Of a DNA stretch of 64,000 nucleotides, positions 35,672-43,324 are shown one piece after another. This DNA comes from Flavobacteriales bacterium UBA6772 (GTDB taxonomy: Bacteria; Bacteroidota; Bacteroidia; Flavobacteriales; Flavobacteriaceae): contig CAJIYW010000001.1 in assembly GCA_905181765.1 (NCBI GenBank), forward strand, positions 434,001-498,000, in the 5' to 3' direction. The notes under the pieces were generated by a model. That model was not told the DNA's origin, made no database searches, and saw only the letters and a list, made by a program, of their open reading frames with translations. Numbering within the stretch: position 1 is the first letter of the stretch; the number at the start of each line of letters is the position of its first letter. The translations under genes and the position numbers were made by a program.

Positions 35672-37993
35672 CTAACCAATCACTTTTAATTTAGCAAATT
35701 GTAGTAATAATTTCTTCTTTCCTGCGGTTGCAAACTGAATTTCCGCTTTTTTATCTGGCCCTTTGCCTTCTATGCCGATAACCGTTCCTGTGCCAAATCT
35801 ATTATGCTCAACAATATTTCCGGTAATAATATCTCCATCAAAAAGATTCATTTTGGGCGTAACCTGAGAAATCTTCTTTAAGTTTTTAGGAACAATTATT
35901 TCTTTCTTTTTAGAAATATCACGTTCCATTTTTTTTCGTTGAATCGGTTTCTGAAAACGAATTCCTTTTGGTGCGTCATCAAAAATACTTTTATCTACAA
36001 ATCTATTTATAGAAGGCTCTGGTACTTTAGGTGTAATATAATGCAAATATTGATTGTCTATCTCTTCTAAGAACCTACTAGGTTCTGCATCCACAAGTTT
36101 TCCCCATCTATATCGGGTTTGCGCATAAGTTAAATAGGCTACTTTTTCTGCTCTAGTTAATGCTACATAAAACAATCTACGTTCTTCTTCTAATTCACTT
36201 CTAGTGCTCATACTCATGGCAGAAGGAAATAAATTTTCTTCTAGACCAACTACATACACATATAAATATTCCAATCCTTTAGATTGGTGAATAGTCATTA
36301 AAGAAACTGTCGGTTTGTCATCGTTTTTTTCTGAATCGAAATCTGTAGCCAAAGCAACGTCTTCTAAAAAAGAAGTTAAAGACGCATCTTCTCCTTGTTC
36401 TATTTTGTCGGTAATAAAATCTTTAATTCCGTTTAATAATTCTTGAACATTTTCTACTTTACTTACCGCTTCTGGTGTTCCGTCTTTCTCTAAATCTTTA
36501 ATTAATTGTGCTTTTTTTACAACAATTTCTGCAATCTCGAATGCATTCTTTGTTTGCGATTCTATCTGGAGGCTCAGCATCATATTCATAAAATTCTGAA
36601 GCTTACTTTTTGTTCCAGAATTTATTTTTAAATCAATTTTATCTATATATTTTAAAACATCGAAAATTGATTTTTTGTAATGATTTGCAGCTATCGTTAA
36701 TTTATCAATGGTTGTTGCTCCAATTCCACGAGCAGGATAGTTGATAATTCTTTTTAAAGCTTCCTCATCATTCGGGTTAATTAAGATACGTAAATAAGAT
36801 AAAATATCTTTAATTTCTTTTCTTTGGTAGAATGAAATTCCTCCATAAATTTTGTAATCAATTCCTTTTTTACGAAGCGCATCTTCAATAGCTCTAGATT
36901 GCGAATTTGTTCTATATAAGACACAAAAACTATCGGAAGTTAGCTGATGATTCATCTGGTTTTCCCAAATAGATTGCGCTACAAACCTACCCTCTTCTCC
37001 ATCTGATATGGTTCGCATTACATTAATTGCTTCACCAGCATCATTAGAAGTCCAAACTTCTTTGTCTAACTTTGTTTTATTTTTTGCGATTACAGAGTTT
37101 GCAGCATTTACAATATTACTTGTAGATCTGTAATTCTGTTCTAATTTAAAAGTTTTTACATCTGGGTAATCTTTCTGGAAGTTTAAGATGTTTTGAATGT
37201 TTGCTCCTCTAAAACTATAGATACTTTGAGAATCATCTCCAACTACACAAATATTACCAAACTTATCTGCCAAAGCTCTAACAATGATATATTGAGAATG
37301 ATTGGTATCTTGATACTCATCTACCATAATATATCTAAAACGATCTTGATATTTAGCTAGTGTTTCTGGAAAACGAGCCAACAACTCGTTGGTTCTTAAT
37401 AATAAATCATCAAAATCCATTGCACCAGCTTTAAAGCATCGGTCTACATAGTGTTTGTAGATCTCACCAACTTTAGGTCTGCTTGCATGTAAATCTGCCT
37501 CTTGTAAGTCTGCATTGTTATGATATGCCCTTACGGTAACTAAACTATTTTTAAATGAAGAAATTCTACCTAAAATCTGTTTTGGCTTATATCTTTCTTT
37601 GTCTAAACCCATTTCTTTAATAATAGAACTTATTAAACGAACAGAATCTTGTGTATCATAAATTGTGAAATTTGAAGGGAAACCTAATTTGTCTGCTTCT
37701 GAGCGCAAAATACGTGCAAAAACTGAGTGAAAAGTTCCCATCCAAAGATTTTTTGCTTCGCTAGCGCCCACTACCGAAGCAATTCTAGCTTTCATTTCTT
37801 TAGCAGCTTTGTTGGTAAACGTAAGCGATAAAATATTAAACGAATCTACCCCTTGCTTCATTAAATGAGCAATCCTATAGGTTAAAACACGTGTTTTACC
37901 AGAGCCGGCTCCAGCAATAATAATCATTGGGCCATCTTTTTGTAAAACTGCTTGCTTTTGGGCTTCGTTTAAAGAATCTAAGTAACTATTCAA
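35672..37993 (-). CDS. ATP-dependent DNA helicase UvrD/PcrA
   Basis: 773 residues of superfamily 1A helicase. Q motif LNEAQKQAV (8-16), Walker A AGAGSGKT (28-35), motif II DEYQDTNHSQY, motif III VGDDSQSIYSFRGA, motif IV FKLEQNYRST, motif V SLMTIHQSKGLE and motif VI LFYVALTRA. The C-terminal 90 residues hold a basic segment and a Tudor-like end (NRFGTGTVIGIEGKG) seen in PcrA, which binds RNA polymerase. It removes RecA filaments and unwinds DNA in excision repair and replication restart. It appears to be a single gene. Confidence 0.95.
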   Translation of the reverse strand: MNSYLDSLNEAQKQAVLQKDGPMIIIAGAGSGKTRVLTYRIAHLMKQGVDSFNILSLTFTNKAAKEMKARIASVVGASEAKNLWMGTFHSVFARILRSEADKLGFPSNFTIYDTQDSVRLISSIIKEMGLDKERYKPKQILGRISSFKNSLVTVRAYHNNADLQEADLHASRPKVGEIYKHYVDRCFKAGAMDFDDLLLRTNELLARFPETLAKYQDRFRYIMVDEYQDTNHSQYIIVRALADKFGNICVVGDDSQSIYSFRGANIQNILNFQKDYPDVKTFKLEQNYRSTSNIVNAANSVIAKNKTKLDKEVWTSNDAGEAINVMRTISDGEEGRFVAQSIWENQMNHQLTSDSFCVLYRTNSQSRAIEDALRKKGIDYKIYGGISFYQRKEIKDILSYLRILINPNDEEALKRIINYPARGIGATTIDKLTIAANHYKKSIFDVLKYIDKIDLKINSGTKSKLQNFMNMMLSLQIESQTKNAFEIAEIVVKKAQLIKDLEKDGTPEAVSKVENVQELLNGIKDFITDKIEQGEDASLTSFLEDVALATDFDSEKNDDKPTVSLMTIHQSKGLEYLYVYVVGLEENLFPSAMSMSTRSELEEERRLFYVALTRAEKVAYLTYAQTRYRWGKLVDAEPSRFLEEIDNQYLHYITPKVPEPSINRFVDKSIFDDAPKGIRFQKPIQRKKMERDISKKKEIIVPKNLKKISQVTPKMNLFDGDIITGNIVEHNRFGTGTVIGIEGKGPDKKAEIQFATAGKKKLLLQFAKLKVIG

Positions 37994-38120
37994 GAGATAT
38001 TTTTTTGAAGTATGAAAAAGTAAATTTATGAATTCTAACGGTTATAAAGAATTGATTACTATTTTTTTATTCACAAGTTTTTCACTTAAAAAAAGTACAT
38101 TTGCTATCTAATAATTAAAC

Positions 38121-38632
38121 ATGGAAGATAAAGTTTTAGAGAGTATTGCATATATTTTACCTGCTGCGGTTACTGGTTTGGTTGCTTACTATATGTTCAA
38201 AGGTTTTATTAACAATAAAGTTTATGAAAAAAAATTAGAAGCTATTAACACAACAAAAAAAAGAATCTTTACCCATTAAATTAAAGGCTTGTGAGCGTTT
38301 ATTGCTCTTTGCGATCGAATAAACCCTGTAAAAATGTTAATACGTATTCCGCCAATATCTGCAGATACAGAAGATTATTTACAATTACTTATTGCAAATA
38401 TAGAACAAGAGTTTGCCCATAATTTAGTGCAACAAATTTATATTTCTAAAGATACTTGGACGGCAATTTGTGCTGCTAAAAATGCCATTACTAATAAGTT
38501 AAAACAAGTCGCAGGAAATTCTAATTCGGCAAATGTTTTCGTGAAAATGTTTTAACAGATTATTCTAAAACGTTACCACCAACAGAAACTGCTATCGATT
38601 TTATTAAAAACGAAGTTCGTAACATCCTATAA
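38121..38632 (+). pseudogene. Small membrane-anchored conserved protein, broken by three 1-base indels
   Basis: The first part, MEDKVLESIAYILPAAVTGL, has one membrane segment (about 9-28), then a charged region. The written frame stops at 38279. Removing one A from the A8 run at 38255-38262 gives KKESLPIKLKACERLLLF. Adding one base near 38313 gives DRINPVKMLIRIPPISADTE. Adding one T in the T run at 38536-38539 gives NVFRENVLTDYSKTLPPTE and the end KNEVRNIL, stop at 38632. With these three changes the reading frame is continuous with 170 residues and divisible by three. It resembles an uncharacterised flavobacterial family that I cannot name. Two of three changes are in homopolymers, so sequence error is plausible. 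Confidence 0.7.
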
Positions 38633-38634
38633 TA

Positions 38635-38670
38635 AAAAACTCCATTTGTAAATTCACAAATGGAGTTTTT
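38635..38670. terminator. Bidirectional intrinsic terminator
   Basis: A perfect 15-bp stem, AAAAACTCCATTTGT (38635-38649) with its complement at 38656-38670, 6-nt loop, U-runs on both strands. It serves the plus gene ending at 38632 and the TonB receptor gene ending at 38707. Confidence 0.9.
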
Positions 38671-38706
38671 ATCTCTTTTCTTTTTCTTTTAAGCTTTCTT
38701 CCCTAT

Positions 38707-40653
38707 CTAAAATTGTAATCTTACTCCTACCTTATAATTTCTTCCTCTGGTTTCATATCCAAAAATATCATCATAATCTTCGTTTAAAAGATTTGTAGCA
38801 GCAATAAAAAAGGTAACTGTATCTTCTAATACTTTATAATTTGCCATGAAATCTAATACTTGGTACTCTTCTAAAATAACATCGTCTCCTAAAGTTCCAA
38901 AAGAACCATATCTATCAAAAATTGTTCTTTCACCAACATTTCTATACGTAAAATTTAAAAAAGCATTTTCAAAAGGTGTAATATCTATTCCTGTCACAAA
39001 TTTATTTGCAGGTATGTAATCATTAAAATCTTCTAAATTATTACTATCAATATACGTATAAGAACTATTTATAGATAAAAATGAAGTTGCTGCAACTCTA
39101 AAATTCAGTTCAAGACCACTCGCATCAGAAGAACTGTTACCGTAGCTATAAGTAGTGTTGTTGTAAATAATTGCATCTACTTCTTTTCTATTAAAGTATA
39201 CAACATCAAACTGAATATTCTCTTTAAAAGTTGCATCAAAACCAACTTCAAAAGTTTGGTTTGTTTCTGGATTTAAATCTATATTTCCAGAATAACCGTC
39301 ATATAATTGATACAAACTTGGTGCAATAAATGCGGTGCTGTAAGAGGTTAATAGTTTTACAGAAGTCTCTTTACTGTTTAAAAGAGAGTATGCTAAATTA
39401 CCGTCATATACAAACTGATTACCATAAACATTATGCATATTTAAGCGTCCACCAATATTTGCACTCAATCCATAATCAGAAATATAAACCACACTTGCAT
39501 ATGGATCTAAAGTATTAAAATTAGCAATATCTTTTTCAATAGTTGCAAATGGTGTTATGGTATTATTGCTGTGCTCTTGATAATTAACTCCAGTTATTAA
39601 TTGAAATTGGTTAGAAAATTCATATTTATTTACCAAATCTAAATTGATGCTTTCACCATTATACTGGTAACTATCTAAAGTATTTGAGAACGCATTAAAT
39701 GAATTAAAGTTTCTTTTAACTGAATTTATAGAGGCTAACATGTATAACTCCCCTTTATTATAGGTGTAATTTGGTCTAATACCAACTCTAAATTGTTCTT
39801 GATCACCCATGTTTACTTCACTATCTGAAAAAGCAGCAGCATCAAAATCATATTCAAACGTATCATAATTTAGAAATGATGTAATATTTACTTTATCATT
39901 GATTTTATATCCTAATTTTAACAAGGCATTTTTAGAATAAAAACTATCATTTTCAAAAACTGTATTTGTGGTGCTTTTTGCTGAAGACATGCCGTCTACT
40001 CCTGTAATACTAAAAGAAGCTAAGAAATTAAAGTTTCCTAAAGTTCCGTTTAAATTTATATTCTGATTTTTATCTGCTAAACCACTGTTAGACGACTTTG
40101 TAGAATTATTGGTACCAAAACTAGTTTCAAAAGAACCAGAAATACGATCTTTAGAAGCCTTCTTAAGAATTACGTTAATAACAGCGGTTGCTGCACCAGA
40201 GCCATATAATGTCGAAGAAGCTCCTTTTAAAATCTCGATACTCTCTATTTGGTTTACAGCTAACAAACGTAAATCGAATTCTTGATTAATTGCAGACTGA
40301 TCTGTAACAGGCACTCCATCAATTAGCACTAAAACTTGTCTACTTCTACCTCCTCTAATATTAATACTCCTTGGCTCTGATGCATTTGCATTCACACCTT
40401 TCACATCAATACCAGCTATTGTATTTAATATTTCAATAACCGTTTTACCTGCGTTTTGTTGTAATTGTTTTTGCGTAATTACATGAATTACTTTTCCTGT
40501 GTTTTCTTTTTTTAAGTTGAATTTAGTTGCGGTTACAACCACCTCATTTAACATTTCTACATTCTCCTTTTGCGCTACATTTTTTTGCGCAAAAAGACTT
40601 GTGCTGACAAAACTACATGCCAAAACACTCACAATTAATAACTGTTTGTTCAT
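38707..40653 (-). CDS. btuB: TonB-dependent outer-membrane receptor, BtuB-like
   Basis: 648 residues. Signal peptide 1-22 (VSVLACSFVSTSLFAQ), TonB box region ENVEMLNEVVVTA, plug domain (about 45-165: QNAGKTVIEILNTIAGIDV, INIRGGRSRQVLVLIDGVP, GSGAATAVINVI), then a 22-strand barrel ending in the outer-membrane signature RNYKVGVRLQF. The size and plug fit vitamin B12 receptors. The assignment is strongly supported by the cobalamin riboswitch directly upstream on the same strand. Divergent from it is a BtuF-like lipoprotein gene. No BtuC or BtuD gene is seen in the window. Expression should fall when cobalamin is plentiful. Confidence 0.9.
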   Translation of the reverse strand: MNKQLLIVSVLACSFVSTSLFAQKNVAQKENVEMLNEVVVTATKFNLKKENTGKVIHVITQKQLQQNAGKTVIEILNTIAGIDVKGVNANASEPRSINIRGGRSRQVLVLIDGVPVTDQSAINQEFDLRLLAVNQIESIEILKGASSTLYGSGAATAVINVILKKASKDRISGSFETSFGTNNSTKSSNSGLADKNQNINLNGTLGNFNFLASFSITGVDGMSSAKSTTNTVFENDSFYSKNALLKLGYKINDKVNITSFLNYDTFEYDFDAAAFSDSEVNMGDQEQFRVGIRPNYTYNKGELYMLASINSVKRNFNSFNAFSNTLDSYQYNGESINLDLVNKYEFSNQFQLITGVNYQEHSNNTITPFATIEKDIANFNTLDPYASVVYISDYGLSANIGGRLNMHNVYGNQFVYDGNLAYSLLNSKETSVKLLTSYSTAFIAPSLYQLYDGYSGNIDLNPETNQTFEVGFDATFKENIQFDVVYFNRKEVDAIIYNNTTYSYGNSSSDASGLELNFRVAATSFLSINSSYTYIDSNNLEDFNDYIPANKFVTGIDITPFENAFLNFTYRNVGERTIFDRYGSFGTLGDDVILEEYQVLDFMANYKVLEDTVTFFIAATNLLNEDYDDIFGYETRGRNYKVGVRLQF

Positions 40654-40750
40654 TTTTTAATAAATTTGATTTACAATAAATCAGGTAAATTTTATGTACA
40701 TAAAAAGATTAGTACAGAAACTTCTATCCCGAAAGTTTTTAACACACGAT

Positions 40751-40884
40751 TAATGGCAGGTCTCCTGACTCGCGTCTTGTAACAAACCTTCCCAACAATA
40801 AATTGCCAGTGGTAAAAGAATAGTTACAAGCTTTATAGCTTACAGTTGCGGGAACAGTTCTGGAATTTAACCAGATTCCCTTTT
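40751..40884 (-). promoter_or_regulatory. Cobalamin riboswitch
   Basis: The minus strand has, in order, GGGAATCTGG with CCAGAACTGTTCCCGCAACTG (positions about 40846-40881), ACCACTGG, GGGAAGG and the box GAGTCAGGAGACCTGCC (40755-40771). These are the known conserved elements of the B12 riboswitch. It lies about 100 bp upstream of the TonB receptor start, on the same strand. Ends are approximate. Confidence 0.95.
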
Positions 40885-40901
40885 AATTTAATGTAAAATA
40901 A

Positions 40902-40931
40902 CAAATACATTAAAACCAAAATTCGGGACAA
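40902..40931 (-). promoter_or_regulatory. Promoter of the riboswitch-receptor transcript
   Basis: TTG (complement of 40929-40931), 19-bp spacer, TGTATTTG (complement of 40902-40909). It matches the Bacteroidota TTG...TAnnTTTG pattern with one mismatch, and would start RNA shortly before the riboswitch. Confidence 0.5.
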
Positions 40932-40945
40932 ATATAATTTATAAA

Positions 40946-40975
40946 TTGAGTGTACAAAACATTTTTGTAATTTTG
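40946..40975 (+). promoter_or_regulatory. Promoter of the BtuF-like gene
   Basis: TTG at 40946-40948, 19-bp spacer and TAATTTTG at 40968-40975: a full match to the Bacteroidota consensus. A transcript starting about 40981 would have a 16-nt leader before ATG 40997. This supports that ATG over the TTG that opens the same frame at 40946. Confidence 0.68.
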
Positions 40976-40996
40976 TTTAATAATTTAATTGTAAAC

Positions 40997-42130
40997 ATGA
41001 AATTACCGTCTTATTCATTTTTTTTATTACTTGTTGTATTCTCATTTTCTTGTAAAAAAGAAATACTAAAAGAGACTGCTGCACCCATACCAAAAAGCAC
41101 AATTAAATATGCAAAAGGGTTTGATATTGTAATTGAAAATGGCTTAAAAAAGCTGATTATTAAAACAGGCTACCAAAATGCTACAACTATTTTTGAATAT
41201 CTAATTCTCAATAAAACAACTAAGAAAGCTACTTTAAATAATCAAACTATTCAAGTACCTATAAAAGAAATAGTAGTTACCTCTACCACACACATACCAA
41301 TGTTAGAATTGTTAAATGAAGAATCTTCTATTGTTGGTTTTCCACATACAACTTATATCTCTTCAGAGAAAACAAGAGCTTTAATTGATACAGGAAAAAT
41401 CAAAGAAATTGGAAAAGAAAGCGCTTTAAATACAGAAATTTTATTGGATTTACAGCCAGAATTGGTGGTAGGTTATAGTATTACATCTGCTGATAAAAGT
41501 TTAACTACAGCTCAAAAAGCTGGTATCTCTGTAATTTATAATGGAGACTGGTTAGAAGAAACCCCATTAGGAAGAGCAGAGTGGATTAAGTTCTTTGGTG
41601 TCTTGTATAATAAAGAAAAACAAGCAGATAGTATTTTTAATGCAATTGAAACCAATTATTTAAAAGCCAAAAAAATTGCTTTAAAAGCAACTATAAAACC
41701 AACCATTTTGTCTGGGGCTATTATGAGCAAAGATATTTGGAATTTACCTGCAGGAGAAAGCTTTGTTGCCCAATTTCTGAAAGATGCAAATCTTAATTAT
41801 TTATGGAAAGATTCTAAAGGAAAAGGAAGTTTATCTTTAAGTTTCGAAAGTATTTTTGACACAGGTAGAAATGCAGATTTCTGGATTGCTCCTGGCTACT
41901 TCTCGTCAAAAGAACAATTACTACAAAGCAATCAAATCTATGCAGAATTTACTGCTTTTAAAAATGATAGAATCTATACACCTTCATCCAAAAAAGGTAA
42001 AACTGGTGGCGTAATTTATTACGAATTAGCGCCAACAAGACCAGACTTGGTTTTAAAAGATATTATCAAAATTACACATCCTGATTTGTTGCCAAATTAC
42101 GAGCTGACGTTCTTTGAGAAGATGCAGTAA
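40997..42130 (+). CDS. Periplasmic substrate-binding lipoprotein, BtuF-like
   Basis: 377 residues from ATG 40997. The signal MKLPSYSFFLLLVVFSFSC ends in a lipobox with Cys19. The rest is a class III binding-protein fold of the FepB/BtuF type: PIKEIVVTSTTHIPMLELL, SIVGFPHTTYI, LLDLQPELVVG, TPLGRAEWIKFFG and a C-terminal GKTGGVIYYELAPTRPDLVLKDI. It should deliver a cobalamin or siderophore-like ligand to an ABC transporter. Next to the riboswitch-controlled receptor, cobalamin is the likely ligand. BtuC and BtuD partners are absent here. The TTG at 40946 would extend the frame but lies inside the promoter. Confidence 0.88.
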   Translation: MKLPSYSFFLLLVVFSFSCKKEILKETAAPIPKSTIKYAKGFDIVIENGLKKLIIKTGYQNATTIFEYLILNKTTKKATLNNQTIQVPIKEIVVTSTTHIPMLELLNEESSIVGFPHTTYISSEKTRALIDTGKIKEIGKESALNTEILLDLQPELVVGYSITSADKSLTTAQKAGISVIYNGDWLEETPLGRAEWIKFFGVLYNKEKQADSIFNAIETNYLKAKKIALKATIKPTILSGAIMSKDIWNLPAGESFVAQFLKDANLNYLWKDSKGKGSLSLSFESIFDTGRNADFWIAPGYFSSKEQLLQSNQIYAEFTAFKNDRIYTPSSKKGKTGGVIYYELAPTRPDLVLKDIIKITHPDLLPNYELTFFEKMQ

Positions 42131-42206
42131 ATTAAGTTCTTTTTTAAAACAAAATAACTACCCTTGCTTAAAGCATTGCGATGTATTATATTTTTAATCT
42201 AAAACA

Positions 42207-42238
42207 CACCATTTAGAGATGTTGCATATAAAATGGTG
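42207..42238 (-). terminator. Weak hairpin between the BtuF-like and racemase genes
   Basis: An 8-bp stem CACCATTT (42207-42214) with AAATGGTG (42231-42238), 16-nt loop. U-rich on the minus strand, so it may end the racemase transcript. Support is weak. Confidence 0.35.
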
Positions 42239-42289
42239 AATTAAAAAACTGGTTTTAATAATTTACAGTAGCTAATTAAAACGATACAT

Positions 42290-42980
42290 CTACTTCGTTG
42301 CAAACTCAAAACCAGCAGCTGCATGAATTCTGGTGGTATCAAAGATTGGCAATGAAACATCATTTTGATTTATTAATAGTGGAATTTCTGTACATCCTAA
42401 AATAATACCTTTTGCCCCCTTTAAAATTAAACTATCTATAATTTTTAAGTATTTTTCTTTTGAAGATTTTTTAAATTCACCTTGCGCTAGTTCATCATAA
42501 ATTATACGATGAATTTCATCTCTTTCTTCAACATCTGGAATTATAGTTTCTATCTGCATGCTTATTTAAAATATCTCTGAAAAAATCTTTTTCCATTGTA
42601 TATTTTGTTCCCAATAATGCTACTTTTTGTATTCCTTTCTTTTGAATTTCTTTTGCTGTAGAATCTGCAATATGAATAACAGGAATGCGAACCACTTTTC
42701 TAACTGCATCAATACATAAATGCATCGTATTTGCACAAATAAGAATACAACTGGCGCCTGCATTCTCTAAATTAGTACCAGCTTCTGCCATTTTTTTATT
42801 TAACAAATCCCACCTACCTTTCTCAACTAATTGAGAAATTTGTCCGAAATCAAATGAAGTAATAATTAACTCTGCAGAATGTGTTTTACCCAACTGATTC
42901 GCATTTAACCGATTTAAAATCTGATAGTACAATACAGTAGATTCTGGCGTTATTCCTCCAATTAATCCTATCTTTTTCAT
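42290..42980 (-). pseudogene. Aspartate/glutamate racemase family protein, frameshifted
   Basis: The N-terminus KKIGLIGGITPESTVLYYQ and the segment CILICANTMHLC carry the first catalytic Cys of the Asp/Glu racemase fold. The written frame changes after DILNKHA and stops at 42528. Removing one base near 42555 joins it to IETIIPDVEERDE and to KGIILGCTEIPLLI, which has the second catalytic Cys. The joined protein has 229 residues, the normal length. The two Cys and the TPESTVLYY motif point to an amino acid racemase, probably for aspartate. The ATG overlaps the stop of the DUF2834 gene (ATGA). The indel may be an error or a real lesion; I label it broken because the function is not essential by itself. 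Confidence 0.8.
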
Positions 42981-43312
42981 TTAGATAATTTTAGTTTTTC
43001 TAAAGCATTTTCTCGCAAATACAAAAACAAAGGAAAGGTAAATGCTACGGCAACTAAAAAGGTAAACGGAATTAGCAACCACCAATATCTAATTTTTAAG
43101 CGCATAGATTCTGGAATCATAAATACAAAGAATGTAAGAACAACAACTGTTAAGTCTGCGCCAAAAGATTTACCTGCAAAATTAGCTTGTGCGTCATTAA
43201 AAAAATTAGTAAAAGTGGGGTCATTTGCATTTTGAAACCATTGAATATTATAATACCATGTATAACAAATACCTAGAATAGAGAGCACCAAAAACAAATG
43301 TTTACGTTTCAT
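42977..43312 (-). CDS. DUF2834 membrane protein
   Basis: 111 residues with three predicted membrane segments (about 5-22, 50-68 and 78-98). The motif FNDAQANFAGKSFGADL is characteristic of DUF2834, a family without known function. It overlaps the racemase start by 4 bp (ATGA) and begins 12 bp after the parC stop, so it is cotranscribed with the topoisomerase IV genes. No link to topoisomerase is evident. Confidence 0.85.
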   Translation of the reverse strand: MKRKHLFLVLSILGICYTWYYNIQWFQNANDPTFTNFFNDAQANFAGKSFGADLTVVVLTFFVFMIPESMRLKIRYWWLLIPFTFLVAVAFTFPLFLYLRENALEKLKLSK

Positions 43313-43324
43313 AATATAATGGTT

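Noticed and set aside
40946-40996. TTG start for the BtuF-like gene
   Set aside because: The TTG is the -33 element of a good promoter and would bury the lipoprotein signal.
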